NCBI GenBank assembly: GCA_030280995.1
Contig: JASXTE010000019.1
Coordinates: 9,163,501 to 9,227,500 of the forward strand
DNA length: 64,000 nt
Direction of reading: 5' to 3'
Source: Hemileia vastatrix
Lineage: Eukaryota > Basidiomycota > Pucciniomycetes > Pucciniales > Zaghouaniaceae
Part shown: positions 11,480 to 23,575 of the stretch, in pieces
How positions within the stretch are numbered: the stretch's first letter is position 1
Layout of the letters: every line of letters begins with the position of its first letter
Notes under the pieces: generated by a model
Told to the model about the DNA's origin: nothing
The model's input: the letters and a program-made list of their open reading frames with translations, nothing else
The model's database searches: none
Translations under genes and position numbers: made by a program

Positions 11480-13330
11480 AAAATTTAACATTTAAAATTT
11501 AAAATTTAACATTTAACATTTAACATTTAACATTTAACATTTAACATTTAACATTTAAAAGTTTAAAGTTTAAGCTCAAAATTTAAAATTTAAAAGTTAA
11601 CATTTAAAGTTTAAAATTTTAAATTTAAAAGTTAACATTTAAAGTTTAAAATTTTAAATTTTAAATTTTAAATTTAAAAGTTAAAAGTTAAAAGTTAAAA
11701 GTTAAAAGTTAAAAGTTAAAAGTTAAAAGTTAAAAGTTAAAAGTTAACATTTAAAGTTAAAAATTTAAAATTTAAAATTTAAAATTTAAAATTTAAAATT
11801 TAAAATTTAAAATTTAAAATTTAAAATTTAAAATTAAAAATTAAAAATTAAAAATTAAAAATTAAAAATTAAAAATTAAAAATTAAAAATTAAAAATTAA
11901 AAATTAAAAATTAAAAATTAAAAATTAAAAATTAAAAATTAAAAATTAAAAATTAAAAATTAAAAATTAAAAATTAAAAATTAAAAATTAAAAATTAAAT
12001 ATTAAAATCTAAAAATTAAAAATTAAACATTAAAAATTAAAAATTAAAAATTAAACATTAAACATTAAACATTAAACATTAAACATTAAACATTAAACAT
12101 TAAAAATTAAAAATTAAAAATTAAAAATTAAAAATTAAAAATTAAAAATTAAAAATTAAACATTAAACATTAAACATTAAACATTAAACATTAAAAATTA
12201 AAAAGTAAAAATTAAAAATTAAAAATTAAAAATTAAAAATTAAAAATTAAAAATTAAAAATTAAAAATTAAAAATTAAAAATTAAAAATTAAAAATTAAA
12301 AATTAAAAATTAAAAATTAAAAATTAAAAATTAAAAATTAAAAATTAAAAATTAAAAATTAAAAATTAAAAATTAAAAATTAAAAATTAAAAATTAAAAA
12401 TTAAAAATTAAAAATTAAAAATTAAAAATTAAAAATTAAAAATTAAAAATTAAAAATTAAAAATTAAAAATTAAAAATTAAAAATTAAAAATTAAAAATT
12501 AAAAATTAAAAATTAAAAATTAAAAATTAAAAATTAAAAATTAAAAATTAAAAATTAAAAATTAAAAATTAAAAATTAAAAATTAAAAATTAAAAATTAA
12601 AAATTAAAAATTAAAAATTAAAAATTAAAAATTAAAAATTAAAAATTAAAAATTAAAAATTAAAAATTAAAAATTAAAAATTAAAAATTAAAAATTAAAA
12701 ATTAAAAATTAAAAATTAAAAATTAAAAATTAAAAATTAAAAATTAAAAATTAAAAATTAAAAATTAAAAATTAAAAATTAAAAATTAAAAATTAAAAAT
12801 TAAAAATTAAAAATTAAAAATTAAAAATTAAAAATTAAAAATTAAAAATTAAAAATTAAAAATTAAAAATTAAAAATTAAAAATTAAAAATTAAAAATTA
12901 AAAATTAAAAATTCAAAATTCAAAATTAAAAATTAAAAATTAAAAATTAAAAATTAAAAATTAAAAATTAAAAATTAAAAATTAAAAATTAAAAATTAAA
13001 AATTAAAAATTAAAAATCAAAAATCAAAAATTTAAAATTTAAAATTTAAAATTTAAAATTTAAAATTTAAAATTTAAAATTTAAAATTTAAAATTTAAAA
13101 TTTAAAATTTAAAATTTAAAATTTAAAATTAAAAATTCAAAATTAAAAATTAAACATTAAAAATTAAAAATTAAACATTAAACATTAAAAATTAAAGATT
13201 AAAAATAAATTATAAATTATAAATTATAAATAATAATAAATTTGAAATATAAAATAAAAATTTAATATTTAATATTTAATATTTAAAGATAAAAATTTAA
13301 AATTTAAAATTAAAAATAAAATATGAAAGA
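11480..13330. repeat. Heptanucleotide satellite, about 1.85 kb
   Basis: The array has a 7-base period almost throughout. Blocks of different variants follow one another: TTTAACA at 11500-11560, GTTAAAA at 11670-11750, TTTAAAA at 11760-11830, then a long ATTAAAA block to about 13015 interrupted by ATTAAAC blocks near 12030-12110 and 12155-12200. TTTAAAA returns at 13028-13125, followed by decayed units. All variants share the core TTAA. The blocks suggest local homogenisation by slippage or unequal exchange. Frames inside it are chance. Confidence 0.95.
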
Positions 13331-13471
13331 AACAGAAACATCAACCATGAAATAAAAATGAAAATGAGAATGAAAATGAAAATGAACAAGTATAAATAAA
13401 AAGAAATTATGAAGGAAAGTGATGAATTCAAGAATGAAGAGGGAAACCCCAGGTAAAAAAAAATGTTGTTA

Positions 13472-13540
13472 CCTGCTTATAGGTGCCTCCTCTCAAATGA
13501 ACTTCAATAGTTCTTTAACTGGTGGGCACCTGCTAGCAGG
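13472..13540. repeat. Short fold-back with TGCTAGCA end
   Basis: CCTGCTTATAGGTGCC at 13472 and GGCACCTGCTAGCAGG at 13525-13540 are inverted partners around a 37-base loop. The right arm is the same motif that ends the MITE at 7918. Confidence 0.55.
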
Positions 13541-13837
13541 GACCTTCTTTTTTTTCCTTTCCAAATGGTGAAGGTTTTGTTTACTTACTATATTTAATTA
13601 TGATGTTTAAATTTTTAATAAGTCAGAGTTAATTTCTAATGATAATTACAATATCATCTACTTTCATTCATTCATTCATGAGTGGATGTTAATTTGATGG
13701 TTAATCCCACTTACCTATACCCTTTATTAGACCCCTGCATTCTCATCTCACCTCACCTCACTTTTTGCTTCTACAAAAATAAAAATAAAATAAAAATAAA
13801 TAAAAAACACTTGACAAGTGAGCCAATTCTTTTCCCA

Positions 13838-13838
<1 letters not shown>

Positions 13839-13870
<32 letters not shown>
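13839..13870. repeat. Poly(A) tract
   Basis: About 32 consecutive A. It could mark the tail of a non-LTR retroposon or simple slippage. No duplication of flanks is evident. Confidence 0.7.
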
Positions 13871-13872
<2 letters not shown>

Positions 13873-14493
13873 TTAAAGGACTCTGACAAGCCAGCTCTCT
13901 CTCCCTACCTTCTTCTCTCTTCCGCTAAAAAAATAAAAATAAAAATAAAAAGTTCTTGGGATTGGAATTTATTCTGCATTCATTCATTCACTTGATAACC
14001 TTCCTAAATTCTCTTTGGTCTCCCTTTTTGTTTATATTTGAAAAAGAATCACTCGTGTGTCTAAACACTTGATGAAGCCTTGCCTCTTTAACTGTACTTA
14101 CTATGTATGAGAATTCATGATTTTTATTTTTATTTTTTAAAAAATGCGACATTCTTTGAGTATTTTGAAGCAATTTCCCATAATTTTCACATAATTCCTA
14201 TTCTTTCTCCCTATGACCCTCTATCTATCTTTCCTTAATCTTGTTTTTCAGTTTGCATAAGAGCAGCTCTACTCCTAACGTGGACATATTTGAAGTTTGC
14301 TTGTTTACTCTTAGCCTGATCTGAAAACATACTGGTACAATTCAGATTTCATAATCAAAATATTTGAAGTTTCACAATTCTTCCCAATAATGTGTCACGT
14401 TGAAAGGGTGAAGCCAGAAAACAAAACAAAATAGCAACTATATATGCAACAGGAAAGATTAAAGCTACAAGTTCCTAAAGCATATAGGATCTC
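13871..14493. other. Downstream flank of the 14494 gene, no other gene seen
   Basis: This is the likely 3' untranslated and terminator region of the minus-strand gene. It is AT-rich, with no second coding region supported. Confidence 0.4.
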
Positions 14494-16244
14494 TTACCAA
14501 ACATTGATGGAATACTTGTCGCCATTTGACCTGCTTTTTTCGGCCCACTCTTCTGCCAAGGTGATAATGTTTCCATCTTTTTTTATTATTCCCATCTCAA
14601 CAGCCCGTCCCACATATTCATCAAAATCTCTAACTTGATTGAGTTCATATTGTTCCTGACAAAATGCACCGATGCGTGCTCTCAAGACTTTGATGTTTTC
14701 AGGTGCACATTCACTTTGGCGCATAAGCAAAATCAGAGGTCTGAATTGTAAAATTTTGTCTGTAATTAACTCAAAATGACTTCGACCACCTAAGGCTGAA
14801 CCTTCAGATCTCCTTGACCAAGCAGGATTCAAGTAAACATTTGCATTTGAGGCATCATGATCAATAATGATGATTCGGTCTTTTTCAGCTTGGGCTAATA
14901 ACTCTTGCGGAGATGATTCAGTTTGCTCATCTATTGGCCGCTTGCTAAGAATTGTAGCCAGTCGTGCTTTAGATCGCCCACCCGGCTTGAGGAGCCGGAT
15001 AATCCAACTAGACAGCAAGAGCAAAGAAAAAAAAAAGAAAAAAAATCAGTTGAGATTGGCCATCTTGTTTTACCTACCAGCAGAAATACCAAGGTTGGTA
15101 ACTAACCTACCTATACTTGAGTCCAAAGGGCGTGTAGGCGTTAGTCAGTCTGATGCAATTATCACCTCCACTGCGTTCAACCACACCTTTTTCACGAGCC
15201 TTTCTAAGAAACTCCCTTGGAGCGTCAAATTTAGAATACCAACACTTGGCTAAGTCATTGTAGGATACACCATCCAGCTGATGATCTAAATTTCTCCAAC
15301 AAAGGGCTCTCGCAATCGATCTGACGATCGGCAACCACTCTTGATCACAATGTATATTAATGATTGAGTTCAAGGCTGAAGGAATAGAAGGCGGGAAAGA
15401 TAAAGAAGTGTGAGCTTTGGATGGTAAATCTTGAGAAGAATTTAGGCGCCAAGAAGATCTCAAAGGCATGTGAGAATCACTGTCGGATTTGTGTTTCCTT
15501 GCCAGAAAAGTAGTTTGAGGGCGCTCATAAGACCTTTTAGTTTCAGAAGGAGAGTAAGGGCTAGGGCCATCGCGCTGTTTTTTGGGTGAAGGAGGATGTT
15601 GATGAGCGAGACTCAAGGCAGAAGAGGTACGTTTGATGGTGTTAAGTGGGGCTGGAAACAGCTTTGCAACTTCTTTTTCAAAAGAAGAGTAATCAAGCCC
15701 TATGGGGACACCATCCACATCTGAGCAGCCTGACTGGGGGGGATCATCAGGTGGAGGAACCACACTCAGACGATGGGTCAAGGATTCCTGCTGGTTTGTG
15801 GCGGAAGAATGAGATTTAGGAAGAGGAACGGGGCTTTTTGAGCTGTGGGAAATGAGTTTGTTCAAGATTGGGTTTGTTTTAGAGTGAACTGGTTGGGGCG
15901 TTTGAGAATCAGAGTTGGAAGGTTGAAGATTTTCATTCCAGACTGGGGAGGTTTTGAGGTCACAATACGTGCGGCCGAGGGGCCAGACTGAAAGAAAACC
16001 GGCGATAAGAAGGAGGAAATACAAAGTTTGAGTGAAGGAAAAAAAAGAAAAGAAAAGAAAAGAAAAGAAAAGAGCAGGAAAACGAACTGTGGTCAGGACG
16101 ATTGCGGTGAGCAGGAGCTAGGCAGCGAGTGTTGTGAGAGGTGAGACTGAAAAGAGGCTTGGCGTTCGGAAGTCCGAGGGCAGACGAAAACAGGTCTCGG
16201 ATCCGGAGACGGAATAAATCGACAGTTTGCTCGTCATCAGTCAT
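14494..16244 (-). CDS. Unrecognised multi-exon protein with winged-helix-like C-terminal half
   Basis: The gene reads from an ATG at 16244 (MTDDEQTVDLFRLRIRD) to a stop at 14494. An intron at 15008-15110 is well supported: donor GTAGGT, pyrimidine-rich tract, acceptor TCTAG, and frames that join in phase. A first intron is needed between about 16090 and 16001; the acceptor TTTTCTTTCAG fits but the donor is not fixed. The middle is Ser/Pro-rich and probably disordered. The conserved-looking part starts near 15370 (EWLPIVRSIARALCW, then EFLRKAREKGVVERSG), which resembles a small helix-turn-helix fold of the LOTUS/OST-HTH type. The last exon has IIIIDHDASNANVYL and FDEYVGRAVEMGIIKKDG. Its GC content is higher than the surroundings, as expected for a host gene. 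I see no NYN nuclease motif and do not assign a function. Confidence 0.75.
15008..15110 (-). other. Intron of the 14494-16244 gene
   Basis: It starts GTAGGTTAG, ends TTGCTGTCTAG and is 103 bases long with a pyrimidine-rich 3' part. Splicing joins the codon split AG|T. Confidence 0.8.
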
Positions 16245-16984
16245 CTCAGAGTGGCGAATAAAAGAGTGTTTGGGTTGCTAAATTGCTAAATTGCTGGATT
16301 GCAGGACTGCAGGACTGATGGGGTGACGGGGTTATTGGAGTGGAGAGACGCCTTGGTAAACTTTGGATATTCATTTCTCCTTATTTCGATCTTGTAGTGG
16401 CAATTATGGATTCCTTAAAATTTTCAGCACTTCCTATAGTGTAGGCAAGCTGTTTATGGTCGAGATTTCTACAGTGGAATACGATATGTTTATAATCACC
16501 CACTCAACGGTTCTTAAGGAGGCTTTCACAGCACATCAATACTCAGTCATCACAATATCCAAGTAATTGTAGTCAGTTAAATAACGTTTCATTGTGGAAC
16601 TTATGAATCACTTCTTTTCATCCTTCACTCTTCTCACACGTCATGGGAGTCTTGAGCTATTTTCCCCACTTCCCTCATTGAACTAAGTACAGTGAATGAA
16701 TAGCTGATGACTTCCCCCTATGTTTACCATCTTTGTAAATTTTAGAGGTGGGTTTCATATCAAAAGAATGCGCGATCTTAAAAAATATAAAAACCTCACC
16801 ACGTTTTTAATGGTACAGTCAAGCCCGAAAACATTGCGACCAAAAAAAGAAAATTTTCAAAAATTTATTGAAAGCCCAAAAATTAAGCTGTCGTATTGTT
16901 TGAGACTTCTTCAATTCATTTTGTGACTGTCTGTTTGACTTCACTTTCAACTCAGATGATGAAGAGCGGCGAAACAACAGAGAA
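16245..16984. other. Probable promoter side of the 14494-16244 gene, no gene
   Basis: Directly upstream (16272-16315) is a run of 8- to 9-base repeats (TTGCTAAA, TTGCTGGA, TTGCAGGA, CTGCAGGA). The rest is unstructured with no supported frame. Confidence 0.4.
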
Positions 16985-17111
16985 ATACAGCTATTTGGGA
17001 AAAGCATGCTCTTTTTTCGCCCCTCATCCCCCGCCAAAAGCGACTTAAACTCATGTTTTTGGCGGGGAGTGGAAGGCAAAGAGACAGCAAGCTTTTCCCA
17101 AATAGCTGTAT
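16985..17111. repeat. Fold-back element with about 50-bp arms
   Basis: The arm ATACAGCTATTTGGGAAAAG at 16985 returns in inverse at the right end (CTTTTCCCAAATAGCTGTAT). The inner arms CCCCGCCAAAA and TTTTTGGCGGGG also pair. The loop is about 16 bases. It codes for nothing and could be a MITE or a transcribed hairpin. Confidence 0.85.
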
Positions 17112-17385
17112 GTAAAGGATCTTCTTTTTATACTGATTTACTATGGATGGTAATAATCACACATGCTACGCTTATCTTGTTATTGTAGATTATTTACTGA
17201 TCGAAGTATTTCGGTTCACTCCAGCCAAATTGAAATTAAACTTAACGTTACAATATCGGTTGAGTTATCTATCGTCTCATCTCTATAAAATCAACCAGAT
17301 TGGCACAAAATGAATGGTAGATGTAAGAAAAAAAAAACTGCAGCTCAACTTTTGGCTGTCAATAAATTTCACTTTTGTCGCAATG

Positions 17386-18015
17386 ATTTTGTACATGGGG
17401 AAAAAAGTTGTCAAGTGGTCATTTTTCAAGTCAAGAATAAGACAGATAAAACATATAACCATAAACGTCATGAGGCGTAAAATTTTGAAGAGAAGATTAA
17501 AATGAAAAAAATGAAATGTATATGTACAAAGGGAGGCTTTAAAGGGACCGTCTTTTCTGCTGCTTCGGAGACCACCTTTCTATTTTTAGTCTCGCTTGAG
17601 CATTTTCAACTTAACCAGCTACCAGAACAATAACACTAACTTCAAGAATGAGGAAAAGTAATGGTAATCTATCGCTAACCTCTAGAGAAATAATCAGTGA
17701 TAAGAATCTAACAAAATAACCTTTACAACAGGAAAAAGCAAGAGTAATCTAACACTATCATCAGTGGAGGTGATTCACAAGCGAGAGATATTGCTAACTT
17801 AATAGGGTGAAAACACTAAAAATAGAAAGGTGGTCTCCGTTGCAGCTCAAAAAGGTGGTTCCTTTAAAGTCTCCGTTTGTACATATACATTTCACTTTTT
17901 TCATTTTAATCTCCTCTTCAAAATTTTCCGCCTCATGACGTTTATGGCTAAATGTTTTATCTGTCTTATTCTTGACTTGAAAAATGACTGCTTGTCAACT
18001 TTTTTCCCCATTCCA
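17386..18015. repeat. Large inverted repeat, about 200-bp arms
   Basis: The left arm 17386-17590 (containing CATAAACGTCATGAGGCG and GGAGACCACCTTTCTATTTT) is the inverse of the right arm 17818-18015 (AAAATAGAAAGGTGGTCTCC, CGCCTCATGACGTTTATG). The arms differ by scattered substitutions and small indels. The loop of about 230 bases contains copy 2 of the dispersed repeat seen at 10690-10905. Confidence 0.85.
17610..17800. repeat. Dispersed repeat, copy 2
   Basis: It is colinear with 10690-10905, sharing CTAACCTCTAGAGAAATAAT-like and CCTTTACAACAGGAAAAAGC-like blocks. It forms the loop of the inverted repeat. Confidence 0.55.
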
Positions 18016-18641
18016 CTTTTACTTTCTTCAGGCTTTTCTCAAATTGAAAACTCTTCTTTCTAATCAAAAGACTCATTAACGGCTCTCATTAAAGTTTAAT
18101 TAATTTCCAGTACTGACTGTATATGAGTATATTGGTAATTCGTGACTTTCTATACTTATCTTTTATTTTTAGGGTATAATCTTGAAATAAAGATCTATTG
18201 AAATTGGTGGGTCTCAAACATGGGTAGATATACCATTTGGGCATGTCACGAATTGGGTACCAAGTAAGTGATTCTTAAAGGGTGTTAGGTTGAAGCACAC
18301 TGGTTCAGGACTAAAGTACTTGGCTGGAAGACTTGTCCCTGAACACCATTCACACACTTCCATTCCCTTATCATGATTAGTCAGCATCTTGAACACACAC
18401 ACACCCATATCTTATTCCTTTTCTCCCCATATCCCTTACAACAAGGGGGAAAAGAGACAACTGGTAGGCAAGTTATCTTTCAGGAATCATGAAGTATAAT
18501 GCACAAAGAAATCTTCTTGAGATAGCTATATGAGTAGAAATATATGAATTCAAAAAATTCAAAAAAAAAAAATTACATGGAATGATAGAGATGAAATACT
18601 GCCAATATCTGAGCCTAGTAGATCAACTGTTTTACTAGGAC
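18016..18641. other. Flank of element B, no gene seen
   Basis: AT-rich sequence without a supported frame. It ends with AGGAC, the probable left target duplication of element B. Confidence 0.4.
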
Positions 18642-20136
18642 TGTAAGCCTGGATATCCCCAGGACTGAGTAAACATTACTTATAAATTATGTTAAACACA
18701 TGGACTATACATGGGAACAATAAATAAAGGTACACAAGTTGTATACATAAGTAAAAATTATGATAAAATACAATATATGCCATTATAACACCTTATATAC
18801 ACACATATATCCACCTTTTATAAATATTATGTACTTAACATTATGTTGGAATATGCTAGGGTAATCTTAAGAGCCTTAAACATAAGACTGCATAACTTTT
18901 AAGTAGACTTAAAGCTGATGTTTTCATTGTTTTATGTGAAAAACAAGAAATGCGCTTTAAATCACTTTAAAGTTGACTATATGCACTATAAATTAAATAA
19001 TATTAAAAATGTGCTTTGACAGATCAATTTTTATTTATTAGAACCATTGATTTGGCTACTTAAATGCATAAAAATAACACTTTTCAAATTTGGTGGTTTT
19101 TATGCCAGAAATGGCCTCTGTGTACTGGCCACATACTGCCTGCATTTTTCCCATGTGAATAGCTTCATTTCTAGAAAAGTTAGCTTTTTCACACTATAAT
19201 TACCCCACATTCTACACCCAATGTGGGGAAACACACTAAAATAGGTGACAGGTGCTTATTTAGTGTCCTAATTTAATTATAGGTGCATTGACTTTATTAT
19301 ATGCACTAATTTCATTAATAACCTCAAGCTTGGCACCTTTAATTCACTACCACACTAAAATTTGCCTAAATTAGTCAAAGATTTACCCATGCAAGCACCT
19401 GCCAAGGACTGCATGTAGTTACCCCACATCTCATGCCCTTTTTTGGGTTTCTCAGTGCTTTCTCAGTCAATATTGGTTATTTTTGGATTGGGATTTCCCA
19501 TAGTATATTTTCATAATTAGCCCCATCATTTCTAATTTTGATCCCCCTAAATATTGTGCAATGTTTAGTGTTATTATTTCTCTTTTTAGTCTTTTATTTT
19601 AAGGTATTACATGCGTACACTCTCTTTCTTGCTTATTCTTTTATTTTGATGAATTGTCCCTATTACATCAGGATTTTGGTGGGCGATAATATTCTAATTA
19701 TGCTATTGGTCATTCTTTATGTTGTTGGACAGGTGTATTAGCTAGAATGAGGCATCATTAGCAATGTATAGTGCTGGTAAATCAAGGGGGTACATTGAAG
19801 GATTATTGGGTATAAAAGGAGGTGGTTTTTGGTCTTGTTTTCTACATTCTTTATCATTAAAATCAAAATATATAACCAATAAAATTACAATACATATCAA
19901 TGGTACTTATAAAGTCTTTAAGTAGTATCTGAATTATTAAATATAATTTTATACCAACTATAAGATTGTTACCCATGTATAATTAGTGAGATTTAAATTA
20001 CTGAGACCCTTATATTGACTTATATTTTAATATTTATTGGATTAGTACTACAGTATTCATATAAGACCATTAAAATCTTCTAGAAAACTGTCTATTCAAG
20101 CTACTTCACGTCTTTTCACTTGAATTCAGCCTGAAA
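18642..20136 (+). repeat. 5' LTR of element B
   Basis: It starts TGTAAGCCTGGATATCCCC and ends near CAGCCTGAAA, where similarity to 43490-44984 stops. Scattered differences between the two copies show it is older than element C. Confidence 0.88.
19811..19818 (+). promoter_or_regulatory. LTR TATA box, family B
   Basis: TATAAAAG within GGGTATAAAAGGAGG. The 3' LTR has GAATAAAAGGAGG at the matching place (about 44657). It lies about 320 bases before the LTR end. Confidence 0.6.
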
Positions 20137-20826
20137 ATCGGGGACCTTTCCTCAAGAACTCTGTTGGTTATCTTCCAGTAAGTAAAAATTCAAAAAGAGG
20201 CTATTAGTAAATGAAATACCTATAGAAATATTTGGATAATTAAAACAGGTTGGGGTCACTTATATAGTGATTTCAGAAAAGGAAGCCCTGTTATATAATA
20301 AAATTGTAATATTGAATCAACAATTTTGCCACTAATTTAACAAAAAAATTGTTCTTAGTGGGAGTCTGTCAATAGACCAATTAATTTTGTGATATTTGCA
20401 GGTAATAAACCAGATAATAAAAACTGATTGATTTTTTTCTTTCAAACAGGACTCTTAATCCCTTTTATTGGTTTGTAAAACTCATTTTATATTTAGAAAG
20501 AATATTACTGACAAATTTTCTTTTTTGAATATAAAAACATGGCTACATATTGTAGACTAGTTATATCAAGTGACAAAATAAAAGCATATTTGACTTTTGG
20601 AACTTATATATTCAATTAATACCTACAAGTAAGCAATTAAATTGTCTTCAGTAGTTTTAATTAATATTAATAAAACTCCTTTTTGAGGTTTTAATAACTC
20701 ATATTTCAAATCTTTGATTTAAATTCCATGTAACAATGTGTGATAACCACATTGACGTTGTGAGTAATAAGGCAAAACCTTATAAATTAGGACCTAGAAC
20801 TGAAGTATCTGTTAAAGAATGTCCAA

Positions 20827-22017
20827 ATGGAGGGACAGGACTCCCCTAAAAACAGAACCACCCCACAAATGTCAGTAGAAGAAAGGGAAAGGTTATTAAG
20901 TCAGATAAAAATCAAGAAATCAAAAAATACCTTACAAGAACAAGTTCACTCCCTCTCCACACTTCTGAGAACTCTCACCATCAAGGTCAACAATATGATG
21001 GACCAAATGAACAAGTTAGAAAAAAGAGCCACACAGGGAATTATAGAAGTCAACCAGGCTCTAGTGGGACTAAGGGCCCAAACAACAACAGTAGTGGCAA
21101 ACCCTTCAACAGAAACACCTCAAGCCCAAGAGGAGGATCAAAACATCTCAGTCAGAAAGTGGAAATGAGATTGGAACTCCCAGAACTACAAAAAACCTCC
21201 ACACCAGGGATCAAAAAGTAACCCTTACAAAGTAAAGGAAAAGAGAGGCAGAGGAAATGAAATAAGACCTTATTAAGTCATCCATCTTCACAGAATCAAT
21301 TATATGATACTAACAATGAATTACTCATAGGTAATGAGATTGATAGAAATTTATTGAATATAATTGATAAAGATTTAAAAGATTATTCATTTGAAAATAA
21401 CATTTTTAATTTGTCTTTATGTGATGACAATGTACATAGTTTAATTGATCACAAGGATAATACTAGTCATATTAAAATAGAACCAAATGAAGTGAATCTT
21501 GAGCCTGATGATGAGTCTTCTGAGTTGGACATGGAAAAAATTAAATATTTTTTGAAAGAAAATCCAACAGAATCAAAAATCATTAGCAAATTGTTATTAA
21601 GAATTGAAAAATTGGAAGAATTCTCTAAAGAGTCAAACAATAATACAGAAAGTGTATTATTAAACCTTGAAAAATCATTGAGTACTTCATCCAATAGATT
21701 AAAAATCCTTGAAAATTTAAATAATGAATTAATAAATGAAAATAAAAGATTAACCTCTGAGATTAAGAATTGACAAGATAAATTAGAAGATTCTCAGAAT
21801 ATTATGGCTACCATAGAGGTAAGTGTAAAATTGTCTTTTTCAAATGTGAATGATACTTCAACTAATATACCTGTACTAAATGATAGGTTACAAAGAGTGG
21901 AAATTGAAGTAGCAAATATTTTGAAAAATAATGAAAAAATAAATGAGAACATCTCTTATATGTAAAAAATACCACTTCATATGGGAAATTCTTAGGAAAA
22001 ACCAAGGAAGTAACATG
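20827..22017 (+). pseudogene. Element B gag, N-terminal coiled-coil part
   Basis: The first frame (20827-21168) has a Glu/Lys-rich start and a heptad-like stretch (LRTLTIKVNNMMDQMNKLEK). A second frame (21354-21773, continuing past a stop to about 21966) is acidic with a long coiled coil (LLRIEKLEEFSKESNNN). Such segments precede the capsid domain in related elements. A frameshift, stops and the solo LTR at 22023 separate it from the gag core at 23576. Confidence 0.6.
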
Positions 22018-22807
22018 AAAGTTGTCAGCCAGGCTTTCTCAGGAGCACAGTAAAATGTATAATATTTTCTTGGAGGGAATAAATTGATCTATTTTATGCA
22101 TTTAAAATCATATTTTATTACATAATAAAACTATATAAACATTTTATTAAAAATAAGTATAATACATCTTATATTAATTTTATTATTAAATAAATTATTT
22201 ACACAATTAAATAAAAATAATATATATCATATTCTATAAATCATGGCACATCTTTTATGTATTTAATATTAATAAATTAATTATAAACATATATTATAAT
22301 TAAAGTTGAAAAATTAAAATTATAATGTAATTAAAATTTAATTAATTAAAATTATATATTAAATCAACCTTCTCATATGTTATAATCCATAAATATTGGG
22401 CGCTTTTTTGACCCTTAATTGTGTCAGAAAGTTTATTAAATATTTTAAAAAAACTTACTTAATAAAATAAATTAAAATACTTATTTTTTAATTTTTATTC
22501 ATTAAATTAATCTCTTGTTTCACTTAAATTAGTTATTACTCAAATGGAATAGTTAAAACAATTTACTAATTTCTGTTTTGGGCTTAAATTGATTACATAA
22601 ATAATTGTGTTAAAATGACATAATTGTATTGGTTCAATTAAAACCATTTTAAGACTCATTGTAATGACTATTTTAGATAAATTACTCATAGTTTCTATTG
22701 TTACAAATCTACATAGTAAATCACTATTTTAATTAATTGTATTGGGAATTTAGTATGGGAAAAATTACTTCTTATTTGGGGATTTAATTATCTCACTACA
22801 CAATATA

Positions 22808-23031
22808 GGGGGTGGACTTGCTAGCATGTCCTCAACCTGAACTCAGATGGAACTCAGACTGAACTCATACTGAAACCATACTGAACTATACTTGAACACC
22901 CACCTAAAACTGTCCTTCTGAGTGGTGTTCATCCCTGATTTTATGGTTTCTTTATCAATAACTCGATGTGTGTTCAATCTGTGGTGAGTTTGGGTCCAAG
23001 GTTGCAGACTCACTAGCAAGTCTTCCCCCCC
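22808..23031. repeat. MITE inside the solo LTR
   Basis: The ends are GGGGGTGGACTTGCTAGCAT and, on the minus strand, GGGGGGGAAGACTTGCTAGT. It is absent from the A1 LTR and explains the length difference. Just inside the left end short words repeat (GAACTCAGA, GAACTCATA, GAAACCATA, GAACTATA). Confidence 0.75.
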
Positions 23032-23160
23032 ATATTGTGTGGTGCCTGTTTCATATTTTTCTCTCAATTACCAAGTTTAAATTTTGGTCTTTTATTTTCT
23101 TGTTTCATTATTTTCTCACTCTGTATTTACAAATTTTTGGAACTTCAGAGGACCCCTTGC

Positions 23161-23169
23161 CTATAAAAG
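23161..23169 (+). promoter_or_regulatory. LTR TATA box in the solo LTR
   Basis: CTATAAAAG followed by GGCCTTGGGTAA, equivalent to 3221-3240 in A1. Confidence 0.6.
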
Positions 23170-23575
23170 GGCCTTGGGTAATCCCCTTCAGCAGCATCAT
23201 TTAAATTACTTAAACTACTTTAAACACTATTATTATTCTACTGTTTAAGCACATCTGTTCCCTTAACTGTTTAATAAAATATCCAAAGGTTGCATCAAGA
23301 GTATTTTAGGTATTAGTGATTGATAGTAAATCAGAGAGAAATAAAAAAATAATAACTATTATAAGCCTTCTACCCAATGTCTCTAGTCCTATACAAACTT
23401 GTGTATCTTTGTCATTTCCTTTATCTTCTTTCCTTTCTCTTTTATTTTATCAGCTTTTCCTTCTTCTTCTTCTTTCCTTTCTCTTTTATTTTATCAGCTT
23501 TTGCTTCTTCTTCTTCTACTTCTTCTTCTTTCTCTCTATCTTCTTCACCTTCTAGATGTACTGTCCGATAAAAGT

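Larger units (their letters stand above)
22018..23575 (+). mobile_element. Solo LTR of family A inside element B gag
   Basis: The LTR runs 22023-23570, from TGTCAGCCAGGCT to CTGTCCGATA, and is flanked on both sides by AAAGT, a perfect 5-base target duplication. No A-type internal sequence is present, so an inserted element recombined between its LTRs. It is 230 bases longer than the A1 LTR, and a MITE of about that size (22808-23031) accounts for this. A TATA box lies at 23161. Confidence 0.9.

Noticed and set aside
11480..13330. Telomere-like array
   Set aside because: The units lack any G run and the array is interstitial, so a simple satellite explains it better.
14494..16244. NYN-domain RNase with LOTUS domain
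   Set aside because: The helix-turn-helix-like part could fit, but the acidic catalytic residues of NYN domains are not visible.
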